A DNA stretch of 64,000 nucleotides from Mesorhizobium waimense (GCF_003601975.1 NZ_QZWZ01000003.1:186001-250000), one strand, 5' to 3'. Shown: positions 16,731 to 26,475, counted from the stretch's first letter. Notes: generated by a model from the sequence alone, not told the origin. Made by a program: numbers and translations.

Positions 16731-17963
16731 TTGAACATCGCTTCCAAAGTTTCCGAGACGGGCTTCAAGCCCGCCTCGCGCATCGCCTCCGTGGGCGTCT
16801 CCAGGATCCTCCAGATCGGTGCCCGCGCTGCGGCAATGAAACGCGAAGGTCTGCCCGTCATCATCCTCGGCGCGGGCGAACCGGATTTCGATACGCCCGC
16901 CAATGTCAAGGAGGCTGCAAAAGCTGCCATTGACCGTGGCGACACAAAATACACCGCGCTCGATGGCACGCCGGAGCTGAAAAAGGCGATCGCCGACAAA
17001 TTCCGCCGCGAGAACGGTGTCGACTACGCGTTGGACGAGATCACTGTCGCAACCGGCGCGAAGCAGATCCTGTTCAACGCCTTCATGGCGACGATCGACC
17101 CGGGCGATGAGGTCATCATCCCTACGCCCTACTGGACCTCCTATTCGGACATCATCGAGATCTGCGGCGGCGTGCCCGTGCTGATCCCCTGCAACGCCGA
17201 AGCCGGCTTCCGCCTCGAGGCTGACCAGCTCGAGAAGGCGATTACGCCGAAGACGCGCTGGGTCCTATTCAATTCGCCGTCGAACCCTTCGGGCGCGGGC
17301 TATGGCGAGGCGGACTACCGCCCCCTGCTTGAAGTGCTGCTGCGCCATCCGCATGTCTGGCTGATGGTCGACGACATGTACGAGCATATCGTTTATGACG
17401 GGTTTCGCTTCGTCACGCCTGTCGCGCTCGAACCGAAGCTCAAAGAGCGCGCGCTGACGATCAATGGCGTGTCGAAGGCCTATGCGATGACGGGCTGGCG
17501 CATCGGCTATGCCAGCGGCCCGAGGGCGCTGATCAAGGCGATGGCCGTGATCCAGAGCCAGGCGACATCGTGCCCCTGCTCGGTCAGTCAGGCGGCCTCG
17601 GTCGAGGCGCTCAACGGTCCGCAGGACTTCCTCAAAGAGCGCCAGGAGAGCTTCCGCCGCCGCCGCGATATGGTCGTTTCGGCGCTGAACGCCATTCCCG
17701 GCATCGACTGCCGCACACCTGAAGGTGCATTCTACACGTTTGCCGGTTGCGCAGGCCTGCTTGGCAAGACGACACCCGCCGGCAAGTACATCGGAACGGA
17801 TTCGGACTTCACCGACCATCTGCTTGAAGAGGCCCATGTCGCCGTGGTGCCAGGCTCGGCCTTTGGGCTCTCGCCTTATTTCCGCATTTCCTATGCGACC
17901 GGCGTGCCCGAGCTTGAGGAGGCGTTGCGGCGTATTTCAGCGGTCTGTGTTGCGCTTGGGTAA
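16731..17963 (+). CDS. class I PLP aminotransferase, probable 2-aminoadipate aminotransferase
   Basis: A 410-residue fold-type I aminotransferase of the aspartate-aminotransferase group. Visible are GAGEPDFDTP near the start, the NPSGAGY substrate loop, the PLP Lys in GVSKAYAMTGWRIGY and a C-terminal Arg region FRISYATG. It starts at TTG only five bases after amaB, so the two are surely co-transcribed. The cluster leaves one gap, 2-aminoadipate to 2-oxoadipate, and this enzyme fits it. Sequence alone would also allow aspartate or aromatic amino acids as substrate. Confidence 0.85.
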   Translation: MNIASKVSETGFKPASRIASVGVSRILQIGARAAAMKREGLPVIILGAGEPDFDTPANVKEAAKAAIDRGDTKYTALDGTPELKKAIADKFRRENGVDYALDEITVATGAKQILFNAFMATIDPGDEVIIPTPYWTSYSDIIEICGGVPVLIPCNAEAGFRLEADQLEKAITPKTRWVLFNSPSNPSGAGYGEADYRPLLEVLLRHPHVWLMVDDMYEHIVYDGFRFVTPVALEPKLKERALTINGVSKAYAMTGWRIGYASGPRALIKAMAVIQSQATSCPCSVSQAASVEALNGPQDFLKERQESFRRRRDMVVSALNAIPGIDCRTPEGAFYTFAGCAGLLGKTTPAGKYIGTDSDFTDHLLEEAHVAVVPGSAFGLSPYFRISYATGVPELEEALRRISAVCVALG

Positions 17964-18008
17964 TGGCCCCGAGGCTTCGACCAGTCCGGCCAGCAGGAGG
18001 AGCTGTCA

Positions 18009-18266
18009 GTGAGCACAAAGGTCGCGATCCGGATCGAACTGGAAGTGGTGAACTCACAAGAGAGCGAGATTTTCGAGCGCTCTCTTCGGGGCCATCCGAT
18101 GATCGAGGAATGCTACGCCGTGACAGGCAACACCGACTATCTACTGTTCGTCGCGGTCGACGGGATCGAAGAATTCGAAGAGGTGCATCGGAACATCCTT
18201 TCCAGACTCCCAGGGGTCAAGAAGATCAAGGCCGACTTCCCTTTGCGACGCGTTCTTCCGACTTGA
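18009..18266 (+). CDS. stand-alone Lrp/AsnC ligand-binding (RAM) domain
   Basis: An 85-residue protein matching only the C-terminal effector domain of Lrp/AsnC regulators (CYAVTGNTDYLLFVAV, then LPGVKKIKADFPLRRVL). The DNA-binding helix-turn-helix is absent. It is not a broken gene end: a GTG start has its own AGGAGGAG site (about 17996-18003), and the preceding DNA belongs to the aminotransferase. Stand-alone RAM proteins are known to bind amino acids and can pair with full-length Lrp proteins. As the last gene of the lysine run it may sense lysine or 2-aminoadipate, which is inference. Confidence 0.8.
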   Translation: MSTKVAIRIELEVVNSQESEIFERSLRGHPMIEECYAVTGNTDYLLFVAVDGIEEFEEVHRNILSRLPGVKKIKADFPLRRVLPT

Positions 18267-18540
18267 CGGGGAACTGCGCCGCGATCTCAGCCGACACGCG
18301 ACACTTGCATCATGCCGACCCCGCCGATTGCCGAACACACTTTTCGCGAGGTCGTTTCGGCGGTGCTTCACGTGCGTCCCGTCGATCTCGTGGACGTGAC
18401 GATCCGGGTGCGCAGGGTGAAGCCCGGCGGCGACCAGCCGTCCTCGACGAAGCGCTCGGGGTGGATGCACGACAGGCCCTGAACTGGTCGCGTTCGACCA
18501 GTCCGTGCATCCTTATTTCGCCTCGTCGGTCTGCGCGCTC

Positions 18541-19344
18541 CTATGCCTGCCGGTCTGGACGCCAACTACGCCTGTCAGACCCGCAAAACAGGACAAAGAC
18601 AACGGCGGCGCCCAGCACCATCAAAGCCAGCCCAAACCACGTCACGGCATAGACCAGATGGTTGTTGTGGAATGCGATAACTGTCAGACCGCCCACAGGC
18701 CATCCGCCCGGATTGGGTGTGGCGTCGGCATCAATGAAGTAGGGGGCGGCCTGAGGGATGCGCAGTGTTGCGGCGATCGCCTGGACATCGCGCGAATACC
18801 ATCGGTTGGCTGCCGCATCGTTGGCACGCAGGAAGCCGCCCTTCGGCTCTGTCATGCGCAGCAGACCATGAACCACAGTGCGATCGCCTGACGGTCGGGC
18901 TCGCTGACGCGTTGCCGGATCACGCTTGTCCGGCGGCACGAAACCCCTGTTCACCAACACGGTGAAACCATCATCCGTCCGGAACGGCGCCATCACCCAG
19001 AAGCCACCGCCGAGATCGGTCACCGCCTGAACCAGCGTTTCTCGGCCATCGACGAACCTGCCCGAGACGGCAAGCTGGCGATACTCGTCATCCCCGGCGT
19101 TGATCGCCGGCCAGGCCGAAGGCCCCGGGGCGGCCACGGGTACTGCCTTGAGACGCTGGTCGACACGGTCGATCAGGTCGAGCTTCCAGACCCGGCGCTC
19201 CAGCTGCCAGATCCCAAGCGCTGAAAACCCGGCCACGCCGATGGCGAAGCAAAGGCAAAGCGACAGCAGTGCCCATTTCGAACGCGGTGCGCGCCGGCCA
19301 TCGCCGGGACCGGAATGCGGCCGCGTCTGCGCCTCTTCGTGCAA
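18541..19344 (-). CDS. SURF1 family cytochrome oxidase assembly protein
   Basis: A 267-residue SURF1-like protein with two membrane helices, one near residues 25-45 (LLSLCLCFAIGVAGFSALG) and one near the C terminus (LVYAVTWFGLALMVLGAAVVFVLF). The periplasmic domain between them contains the family motifs ALGIWQLERRVWK, VLVNRGFVP and the late NNHLVYAVTWFGLA. SURF1 helps insert heme into the large oxidase subunit. It is the last gene of the cyoABCD operon, 13 bases after cyoD, a usual place in alphaproteobacteria. Confidence 0.9.
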   Translation of the reverse strand: MHEEAQTRPHSGPGDGRRAPRSKWALLSLCLCFAIGVAGFSALGIWQLERRVWKLDLIDRVDQRLKAVPVAAPGPSAWPAINAGDDEYRQLAVSGRFVDGRETLVQAVTDLGGGFWVMAPFRTDDGFTVLVNRGFVPPDKRDPATRQRARPSGDRTVVHGLLRMTEPKGGFLRANDAAANRWYSRDVQAIAATLRIPQAAPYFIDADATPNPGGWPVGGLTVIAFHNNHLVYAVTWFGLALMVLGAAVVFVLFCGSDRRSWRPDRQA

Positions 19345-19357
19345 GCCGCCAAGCCTC

Positions 19358-19738
19358 TCAGGGCATCTGGCTCATGTCGTGGCCAGGCATCATGTTGATG
19401 TTCAGATGGTACATAACCCAGAGCGATCCGGTCAGCGCGATGACCACCAGAATGAGGGTGAAGATCAGCGCCATCATGGTCCAACCGCTCTCCGAGCGGG
19501 TGTTCATATGCAGGAAGAACACCATGTGGACGACGATCTGCACCACGGCAAAAGCCATGATGGCGATCGCCGACGCCATCTGGTTGCCGAGCGCGTTGCT
19601 CATGACCAGCGCGAAGGGGATTGCGGTCAGCACCACCGACAGGCCGAAGCCGGTCAGGTAGCCGCGCAGCGAGCCATGATCTACGCCGTGATCCGCATGC
19701 CCGTGTTCCTTGGTGTCGGCGTGGTGTCCGGCGCTCAT
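19358..19738 (-). CDS. cyoD: cytochrome o ubiquinol oxidase subunit IV
   Basis: A 126-residue protein with a His-rich cytoplasmic N terminus (MSAGHHADTKEHGHADHG) and three membrane helices, the standard CyoD layout. MVFFLHMNTRSESGW in the second loop is characteristic. Its ATG overlaps the stop of cyoC by four bases (ATGA), which fixes the start at 19738. It stabilises the binuclear centre in the oxidase complex. Confidence 0.92.
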   Translation of the reverse strand: MSAGHHADTKEHGHADHGVDHGSLRGYLTGFGLSVVLTAIPFALVMSNALGNQMASAIAIMAFAVVQIVVHMVFFLHMNTRSESGWTMMALIFTLILVVIALTGSLWVMYHLNINMMPGHDMSQMP

Positions 19739-20361
19739 CGCAACATTCCCATCAGATAGACGAAGGTGAAGACGCCGATCCAGATGACGTCGAGGAAGTG
19801 CCAGAACATGCTCAGGCACATCAGCCGCCGTTGGTTCGCGGCGATGAGCCCATGCCGGGAGACCTGGACCATCAGCACCACCAGCCAGACCAGACCGAAG
19901 GTGACGTGCAGGCCATGGGTTCCGACCAGCGTGAAGAGCGACGACAGGAAGCCGCTGCGCTGCGGCGTCGCGCCTTCATGGATCAGATGCGCGAATTCGT
20001 AGAGTTCGATGCCGAGGAAAGCGAGGCCGAACAGGCCGGTGACCACCAGCCAGGCCTGCATGGACCCGACGCGCCCTTTCGCCATCTCCAGCATCGCGAA
20101 GCCGTAAGTGATGGAGGACAGGAGCAGCATGGTGGTGTTGAGCGCCACGAGCGGCAGATCGAACAGATCCTTCGGCGCGGGCCCGGCTGCATAATTGCCG
20201 CCGAGAACGCCGTAGACCGCGAACAGCATCGCGAAGATGAGGCAGTCGCTCATCAGGTAGATCCAGAAGCCGAGCATGGTGCTGCTGCCGCCCTCGGCAA
20301 GCCCGTGGTCGTCTTCCAGGTGGAAGATCGTGTCGTCGCTCACATCATGCGCAAGTGCCAT
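19735..20361 (-). CDS. cyoC: cytochrome o ubiquinol oxidase subunit III
   Basis: A 208-residue subunit III with five hydrophobic helices, beginning GFWIYLMSDCLIFAMLF, the usual first helix of CyoC/CtaE-like proteins. Motifs HGLHVTFGLVWL and FWHFLDVIWIGVFTFVYLMG are diagnostic. The ATG at 20361 starts five bases after the cyoB stop. It is an accessory subunit of the quinol oxidase. Confidence 0.92.
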   Translation of the reverse strand: MALAHDVSDDTIFHLEDDHGLAEGGSSTMLGFWIYLMSDCLIFAMLFAVYGVLGGNYAAGPAPKDLFDLPLVALNTTMLLLSSITYGFAMLEMAKGRVGSMQAWLVVTGLFGLAFLGIELYEFAHLIHEGATPQRSGFLSSLFTLVGTHGLHVTFGLVWLVVLMVQVSRHGLIAANQRRLMCLSMFWHFLDVIWIGVFTFVYLMGMLR

Positions 20362-20366
20362 TGTGT

Positions 20367-22379
20367 TCACCCCACCTGACCGTTGGCCGTTAGCAGGCGC
20401 GTGCGCTCGTCCTCGACCCGCGTGACGTCGCTGGACGCAATGTGGAAGTCGCGGTCGTAGTTGAACGTATGCGCGATGGCGTAGCCGATCAGGGCGACGA
20501 AGCTGACGATCGCCAGCCACCAGATGTACCAGATGAGCGCCACAGCAAGCACCACGCTCAACCCGGCCAGGATGACGCCGGCTCCGGTGTTGCGCGGCAT
20601 GTGGATGTCGCGGAAGCCCGTCAACGGGCGCTGGTAGCCGCGTTTCTTCATGTCGGCCCAGGCGTCGCCGTCATGGATCACGGGCGTGAATGCGAAATTG
20701 TAGGCCGGCGGCGGCGAAGCGGTTGCCCATTCGAGCGTGCGTCCGTCCCAGGGATCGCCGGTGTCATCGCGCAGGTCCTCGCGCCGCCGCACGCTGACGA
20801 AGATCTGGATGAGGAACGACAAGATGCCGAGCAGGATCAGGAATGCGCCGAACGCGGCGATGATGAACCAGATCTGCAGCGACGGATCGTCGAAGACACG
20901 CAGCCGGCGCGTCACGCCCATCAGGCCGAGGATGTAGAGCGGCATGAAGGCGAACCAGAAGCCGACGATCCAGAACCAGAACGACATCTTCCCCCAGAAC
21001 GGATCGAGCCGGAAACCGAACGCCTTGGGGAACCAGTAGCTAATGCCGGCGAACAGGCCGAACAGCACGCCGCCGATGATGACGTTGTGGAAATGCGCGA
21101 CCAGGAACAGGCTGTTGTGGAGCACGAAGTCGGCCGGGGGAACAGCGAGCAGCACGCCCGTCATGCCGCCGACCACGAAGGTCAGCATGAAGGCTACCGT
21201 CCACATCATCGGCAGTTCGAAGCGGATGCGGCCGCGGTACATGGTGAACAGCCAGTTGAATATCTTGGCGCCCGTCGGGATCGAGATGATCATCGTGGTG
21301 ATGCCGAAGAACGAATTGACGCTGGCGCCCGAGCCCATGGTGAAGAAGTGGTGCAGCCAGACGAGATAGGACAGGATGGTGATGACGATGGTGGCGTAGA
21401 CCATCGAGGTGTAGCCGAAGAGGCGCTTGCCGCAGAAGGTTGACGTCACTTCGGAGAATATGCCGAATGCCGGCAGGATCAGGATGTAGACCTCGGGGTG
21501 GCCCCAGATCCAGATCAGGTTCACGTACATCATCGGGTTGCCGCCGAAATCGTTCGTGAAAAAGTTGGTGCCGACATAGCGGTCGAGGGAGAGCAGCGCC
21601 AGCACCGCCGTCAGCACCGGAAAGGCAGCGACGATGAGCACGTTGGTGCAGAGCGCGGTCCAGGTGAAGATCGGCATCCGCATCATGGTCATGCCAGGAG
21701 CGCGCATCTTGACGATGGTGCAGACGAGGTTGACGCCCGACAGCAGCGTGCCGACGCCTGCCACCTGCAGCGCCCATATGTAGTAGTCGACGCCGACATC
21801 CGGACTGTAGCCGATGCTCGAAAGCGGCGGGTAGGCCAGCCAGCCGGTGCGCGCAAACTCGCCGACGAACAGCGACATCATGACGATGACCGCACCGCCG
21901 GCAGTCATCCAGAAGCTGAAATTGTTGAGGAACGGAAACGACACGTCGCGCGCGCCGATCTGCAGCGGGACGACGAAATTCATCAGGCCGGTGACCAGCG
22001 GCATCGCCACGAAGAAGATCATGATCACGCCGTGCGCGGTGAATATCTGGTCGTAGTGATGTGAGTTCAGGTAGCCTTCCGAGCCGCCGAAGGCCATCGC
22101 CTGCTGGAGGCGCATCATGATCGCGTCGCTGAAGCCGCGCAGCAGCATGACGATACCGAGCACCATGTACATGACGCCGATGCGCTTGTGGTCGACACTG
22201 GTGAACCACTCGCGCCACAGATAAGACCAGAGCCGGAAATAGCTCAGCGCGCCGACAAGGGTGATGCCGCCCAGCGCGACGACAACGAAGGTTGCCACGA
22301 CGATGGGCTCATGGAGTGGAAGCGACTCGAGCGTCAGGCGGCCGAAGATCGCCTTGAGAAGTGTGGGATTGTCGAACAT
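20367..22379 (-). CDS. cyoB: cytochrome o ubiquinol oxidase subunit I
   Basis: The 670-residue catalytic subunit of a bo3-type quinol oxidase. It carries the heme and CuB ligands: WGHPEVYIL with the cross-linked His-Tyr pair, LHHFFTMG with two His, and HFHNVIIGG. The N-terminal extra helix and the long C-terminal extension typical of CyoB are present, at the usual family length. It reduces O2 to water with quinol electrons and pumps protons. It lies 15 bases downstream of cyoA. Confidence 0.96.
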   Translation of the reverse strand: MFDNPTLLKAIFGRLTLESLPLHEPIVVATFVVVALGGITLVGALSYFRLWSYLWREWFTSVDHKRIGVMYMVLGIVMLLRGFSDAIMMRLQQAMAFGGSEGYLNSHHYDQIFTAHGVIMIFFVAMPLVTGLMNFVVPLQIGARDVSFPFLNNFSFWMTAGGAVIVMMSLFVGEFARTGWLAYPPLSSIGYSPDVGVDYYIWALQVAGVGTLLSGVNLVCTIVKMRAPGMTMMRMPIFTWTALCTNVLIVAAFPVLTAVLALLSLDRYVGTNFFTNDFGGNPMMYVNLIWIWGHPEVYILILPAFGIFSEVTSTFCGKRLFGYTSMVYATIVITILSYLVWLHHFFTMGSGASVNSFFGITTMIISIPTGAKIFNWLFTMYRGRIRFELPMMWTVAFMLTFVVGGMTGVLLAVPPADFVLHNSLFLVAHFHNVIIGGVLFGLFAGISYWFPKAFGFRLDPFWGKMSFWFWIVGFWFAFMPLYILGLMGVTRRLRVFDDPSLQIWFIIAAFGAFLILLGILSFLIQIFVSVRRREDLRDDTGDPWDGRTLEWATASPPPAYNFAFTPVIHDGDAWADMKKRGYQRPLTGFRDIHMPRNTGAGVILAGLSVVLAVALIWYIWWLAIVSFVALIGYAIAHTFNYDRDFHIASSDVTRVEDERTRLLTANGQVG

Positions 22380-22394
22380 GTCTTGCGTGGCGCC

Positions 22395-23594
22395 TCAGGA
22401 GTTGAACGGCGACCGAAACGCGCCGGTTGCGGAGCGTGATGGCAGTCGGATCGACATGGCGGGTGGCCGTTGCAGACCTGCACCGAGGATTGGCGTGAAG
22501 GTTGTCGGCAAGGCGGGTTGCGCCGCGTTCGTGGCTGCCGCCAGCGCTTCCTCTGTTGTGCATATGCTGGCGACATAGGATGGAGCGGGGCCGAAGACCG
22601 TGCCGCGCCGAGCGAACTTGTCGTATAGCAGCGGAACGGTGTTGTAGATGCCGGCCAGGCCAAGGCCGCCCTTGGCGTCGATCTGCGTCATCTCGCTCAT
22701 GCACATCTTGCCGGGCTCGACGCACATGTTGAGGACCGCCTTGTACAGGTCTGACTGGATGGAGGCGTAGCGCCGCGCCGGCTCGTTCTCGCTGGGCCGC
22801 TCGAGCTCCAGATAGCTGCTTCGGTCGAGCTTGCCGCCGCCGTCTTTCGCCTTCGCAACCCATGCCTGGAAGTCAGCATCGTTCAGCCCATGGAATGCGA
22901 AGCGCATCCCGGAAAAGCCGGCGCCACTGTAGTTGGCGGAGAATCCCTCATAGTCGCCGGATTTGTTTATGACGGCGTGCAGCTTCGTTTCCATGCCCGG
23001 CATCGCATAGATCTGTCCGGCGAGAGCGGGGACGTAGAAGGAGTTCATCACCGATGCGGAGGTGATGCGGAAGGTGATCGGCCGATCGACCGGCGCGGCG
23101 AGTTCATTGATCGCGGCGACGCCGTATTCCGGGTAGATGAACAGCCATTTCCAGTCGAGGGCGACGACCTCGACCTCGAGCGGACGCGCGCCCGGCGTGA
23201 GCGACTTGCCGGCAGCGACACGGCCGATCGGCCGATACGGGTCCAGCAGATGCGTACCCATCCAGGTTACCGCGCCAAGACAGATGATGATCAGGAGCGG
23301 CACTGCCCAGATGACGAGTTCGAGATGGGTCGAATGGTCCCAGTCCGGCTCGTAGCGCGCCTCGCGGTTCGACTGGCGATAGCGCCAGGCGAAGAATATG
23401 GTGAGCGCCATCACCGGTATGATGACGATCAGCATCAATGCCGTGGATATCACCAACAGGTCGCGCTGCTGCGCGGCCACGTCGCCAGACGGGTTCATGA
23501 CCACCATGCTGCAGGAACCGAGCGATGCCAGCAGGGGCAGCAGGACGAGGGTGCGAAGACGGCTCAATGGATGACCTGTCGGTTGTTCCCCCAA
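22395..23594 (-). CDS. cyoA: cytochrome o ubiquinol oxidase subunit II
   Basis: A 399-residue subunit II with a lipoprotein signal (LLASLGSC, lipidated Cys at about 28), two membrane helices and a periplasmic cupredoxin domain lacking the CuA Cys ligands, as expected for a quinol rather than cytochrome c oxidase. The tail beyond the cupredoxin (about residues 290-399) is the COX-aromatic-rich region plus a Pro/Arg-rich end. Two TTG starts are possible, 23594 and 23567; neither has a perfect ribosome site. It heads cyoABCD-surf1 and faces a divergent MFS gene across a perfect palindrome. Confidence 0.92.
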   Translation of the reverse strand: MGEQPTGHPLSRLRTLVLLPLLASLGSCSMVVMNPSGDVAAQQRDLLVISTALMLIVIIPVMALTIFFAWRYRQSNREARYEPDWDHSTHLELVIWAVPLLIIICLGAVTWMGTHLLDPYRPIGRVAAGKSLTPGARPLEVEVVALDWKWLFIYPEYGVAAINELAAPVDRPITFRITSASVMNSFYVPALAGQIYAMPGMETKLHAVINKSGDYEGFSANYSGAGFSGMRFAFHGLNDADFQAWVAKAKDGGGKLDRSSYLELERPSENEPARRYASIQSDLYKAVLNMCVEPGKMCMSEMTQIDAKGGLGLAGIYNTVPLLYDKFARRGTVFGPAPSYVASICTTEEALAAATNAAQPALPTTFTPILGAGLQRPPAMSIRLPSRSATGAFRSPFNS

Positions 23595-23620
23595 GTGCTA
23601 GCTGCACTGCAGCAATGAAG

Positions 23621-23643
23621 GCATTGGACAATTTGTCCAATGC
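23621..23643. promoter_or_regulatory. perfect 23-bp palindrome between cyoA and the MFS gene
   Basis: Two perfect 11-base arms (GCATTGGACAA and TTGTCCAATGC) around a single T. It lies 27 bases from the cyoA TTG start (54 from the alternative) and about 105 from the divergent MFS start. A smaller dyad, GCTGC-ACT-GCAGC, is at 23601-23613. Such symmetry indicates an operator for a dimeric regulator. It does not resemble an FNR (TTGAT-N4-ATCAA) site. Confidence 0.7.
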
Positions 23644-23748
23644 CGCAATCATGCGCCAACCGGCATCAAGGCATCTGGCCCGCGCACATGGCACGCGATC
23701 GCATCTGAATGTGGTGCCAGACGCGTCTCCCGGGCAACGGAGAACGCT

Positions 23749-25062
23749 GTGAGTCCAACTTCGAAGATCGAGGCCGACGCGAGACGCATCACCGCGCGCC
23801 ATCATGAGGTGAACCCCGGCGAAATCGCCGTCGGCGTCATCATCGGACGGACATCGGAGTTCTTCGATTTCTTCGTCTATGCGATCGCTTCCGTCATCGT
23901 CTTTCCAAAACTCGTGTTTCCCTACCTCGATCCGCTAACAGGCACGCTTTACTCGTTTGGCATCTTCGCGCTTGCCTTCATCGCGCGGCCGTTCGGAACG
24001 ACCATCTTCACGGCAGTCGACCGGGCCTATGGACGCAGCGCCAAACTGACCATCGCTCTATTCCTGCTGGGCACTTCGACGGTCGCAATCGCCTTTCTTC
24101 CGGGTCATGAGCAGATCGGCTCGGCTTCCGCCTGGCTACTGGCATTGTTCCGGATCGGCCAGGGCCTGGCCCTTGGCGGCACCTGGGACGGGCTTGCCTC
24201 TCTGCTGGCCCTGAACGCACCGGGAAATCGTCGCGGCTGGTACGCTATGATCCCGCAGCTCGGCGCACCGCTCGGACTGATCGTCGCCAGCGCGCTGTTT
24301 GCATTCTTCGTCGGCAATCTGTCGGCAGAAGACTTTTTCAGCTGGGGCTGGCGCTACCCGTTCTTCGTCGCTTTCGCCATCAATGTCGTTGCCCTGTTCG
24401 CGCGGCTGCGAATCGTCGTGACGCCCGAATACACCAGGCTGTTCGAAAGCCAGGAGCTGCAGCCTACTTCGGTGAGCGAGACATTGCGGGCGGAAGGGCG
24501 CACCGTCGTGCTTGGTGCCTTCGCGCCGCTGGCAAGCTTTGCCCTGTTCCACATGGTCACGGTGTTTCCGCTGTCCTGGATATTCCTGTTCACGCGCGAA
24601 GGGCCGGCACGGTTCCTGGTCATCGAGACGATCGGAGCCATCTTCGGTCTTGCGGCAATCGTGATCTCCGGCTTCGTCGCCGACCGGGTCGGACGCTGGC
24701 CCCTGCTGGGCGGCTCGGCCGTTGCCATCGCAGCGTTCAGCGGCTTTGCTCCGCAGCTTCTCGATGGCGGCATTCTGGGCGAGGCCGCCTTCATGGTGCT
24801 GGGCTTCATCCTGCTCGGCCTGTCGTTCGGTCAGTCTTCTGGCGCGGTGGCATCGAACTTTTCCAGGACCTACCGCTATACCGGCGCGGCGTTGACCTCC
24901 GATCTCGCCTGGCTGTTCGGCGCCGGCTTCGCGCCCATCGTCGCCCTGTTCCTCTCAAGCCATTTCGGACTGATTTCATCGGGCGCCTATTTGCTCTCAG
25001 GGGCAGCCTGTACCCTGCTGGCACTCAGGCTGAGCCAGCGTCTGGACCGGACCGCTGCTTGA
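23749..25062 (+). CDS. MFS transporter (metabolite:proton symporter type)
   Basis: A 437-residue major facilitator with twelve predicted helices. It shows the loop-2 motif in degenerate form (RPFGTTIFTAVDRAYGRSAKL), FDFFVYAIAS in helix 1 and a second-half GFVADRVGRWPLL motif, features of the metabolite:H+ symporter subfamily. It starts with GTG at 23749, divergent from cyoA. Genes of this kind next to cyo operons are common in rhizobia, but the substrate is not known. The regB/regA pair follows on the same strand after 132 bases. Confidence 0.85.
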   Translation: MSPTSKIEADARRITARHHEVNPGEIAVGVIIGRTSEFFDFFVYAIASVIVFPKLVFPYLDPLTGTLYSFGIFALAFIARPFGTTIFTAVDRAYGRSAKLTIALFLLGTSTVAIAFLPGHEQIGSASAWLLALFRIGQGLALGGTWDGLASLLALNAPGNRRGWYAMIPQLGAPLGLIVASALFAFFVGNLSAEDFFSWGWRYPFFVAFAINVVALFARLRIVVTPEYTRLFESQELQPTSVSETLRAEGRTVVLGAFAPLASFALFHMVTVFPLSWIFLFTREGPARFLVIETIGAIFGLAAIVISGFVADRVGRWPLLGGSAVAIAAFSGFAPQLLDGGILGEAAFMVLGFILLGLSFGQSSGAVASNFSRTYRYTGAALTSDLAWLFGAGFAPIVALFLSSHFGLISSGAYLLSGAACTLLALRLSQRLDRTAA

Positions 25063-25194
25063 GTCGGAGGGTTCCAAGACTTGCGCTGTCTCGCCCTGGC
25101 CGATCAAAGGGCAGATCGGAAGATTGGAGTTGTCCCGACAAGCATATCGACCGATTGGCCAGTAGATTGAAGCCGGGTACCGGAACCGACCTGA

Positions 25195-26475
25195 ATGACC
25201 CTGCACGATAAAACCAACAAGCAGAATTTCCTGCTTCTGATTCAATTGCGCTGGATTGCGGTCGGCGGTCAGATCGTGACGATTCTCTTCGTCCGCTACG
25301 GGCTCGGCATTGGCCTGCCGCTCATCCCTATGGCGGTGGTGATCTTGCTATTGACCGCGCTCAACATCGCCAGCCTGCTTCGGCACAGCAGCCGGGACGC
25401 CATCACCAACACGGAGCTCTTTCTCGAACTCCTGCTCGATGTCGCAGCATTGACTGTTCAGCTGTATTTGAGCGGCGGCGCGTCCAACCCCTTCATTTCC
25501 CTCTATTTGCTCCAGGTCATTCTGGGCGCTGTGCTGCTCGAGACCTGGTCGGTATGGGCGCTGGTTCTCATCACCAGCGCGTGCTTCGTCGCGCTGACCA
25601 GCTTCTACCGGGAGATCAGCCTGCCGCATGCGCACGGTACCGGGCTGTTCAGCCTGCACATCCAGGGCATGTTCATCTGCTTCGTCCTGGCGGCCACGCT
25701 TCTGGTGCTCTTCATCACTAGGGTCCAGCACAACCTTCGCACCCGCGACGCGCATCTGGCCGATCTGCGCCAGCAATCTGCGGAGGAGGATCATATCGTC
25801 AGGATGGGCCTTCTCGCCTCGGGCGCCGCGCATGAACTCGGCACGCCACTCGCCACGCTTTCCGTCATCCTCAACGATTGGCGGCGCATGCCGACCCTCA
25901 AGGCCGATCCGGAGTTGACGCAGGAAATCCGTGAGATGCAGGGCCAGCTGGATCGCTGCAAGAAGATCGTTTCGGGTATCCTGATGTCGTCGGGTGAACT
26001 GCGTGGCGAAGGAACCGTTCGCACCTCCGTAGATGCCTTCCTGGCAGAACTGGTGGCCGAGTGGAAATCCACACGGCTGCCTCACGTTTTTGAATATAGC
26101 AACGGTTACGGAACCAACCAGGAAATCGTTTCCGACCCCGCGCTCAAGCAGGTGATGTTCAATGTGCTGGACAATGCACTCGAAGCGTCGCCTCATTGGG
26201 TCGGGCTGGTCATCAGCCGTCAGGTGGACAGTCTCGTTGTCGAAGTGGCCGATGCGGGGCCGGGATTTGAAAAAGCCATGCTTGCGGAATTCGGCAAGCC
26301 CTACAGTTCGACGAAGAACCGGCCCGGCAGTGGGCTTGGCCTGTTTCTCGTCGTCAACGTCATCCGCAAGCTGGGGGGTACCGTCGCCGTAAGGAACAGA
26401 TCCGAGGGGGGAGCTTCGGTCACGTTGCAGCTACCGCTGGCTGCTCTGTCCCCAGAAGGCCACCATGCCGACTAA
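25195..26475 (+). CDS. regB: redox-sensing histidine kinase of the RegB/PrrB/ActS family
   Basis: A 426-residue membrane kinase with six N-terminal helices. The conserved GGASNPF (94-100) between helices is the quinone-sensing motif of RegB. The H-box is ASGAAHELGTPLATL with H213 as phosphorylation site. Cys255 in LDRCKKIV matches the redox-active Cys of RegB. The ATPase domain has NVLDNALEAS and GSGLGLFLVVNV. In relatives this kinase reads the quinone pool and controls respiration and carbon or nitrogen fixation genes. It overlaps regA by 11 bases and lies near cyoABCD, a usual RegA target. Confidence 0.9.
   Translation: MTLHDKTNKQNFLLLIQLRWIAVGGQIVTILFVRYGLGIGLPLIPMAVVILLLTALNIASLLRHSSRDAITNTELFLELLLDVAALTVQLYLSGGASNPFISLYLLQVILGAVLLETWSVWALVLITSACFVALTSFYREISLPHAHGTGLFSLHIQGMFICFVLAATLLVLFITRVQHNLRTRDAHLADLRQQSAEEDHIVRMGLLASGAAHELGTPLATLSVILNDWRRMPTLKADPELTQEIREMQGQLDRCKKIVSGILMSSGELRGEGTVRTSVDAFLAELVAEWKSTRLPHVFEYSNGYGTNQEIVSDPALKQVMFNVLDNALEASPHWVGLVISRQVDSLVVEVADAGPGFEKAMLAEFGKPYSSTKNRPGSGLGLFLVVNVIRKLGGTVAVRNRSEGGASVTLQLPLAALSPEGHHAD

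Noticed and set aside
18312..18482. 56-codon plus-strand ORF after the RAM-domain gene
   Set aside because: No ribosome site and no recognisable protein; frames in GC-rich DNA of this length are expected by chance.
21040..22218. 392-residue ORF in another frame of cyoB
   Set aside because: Its His/Arg-rich sequence is produced by the codon pattern of the cyoB gene on the same strand.
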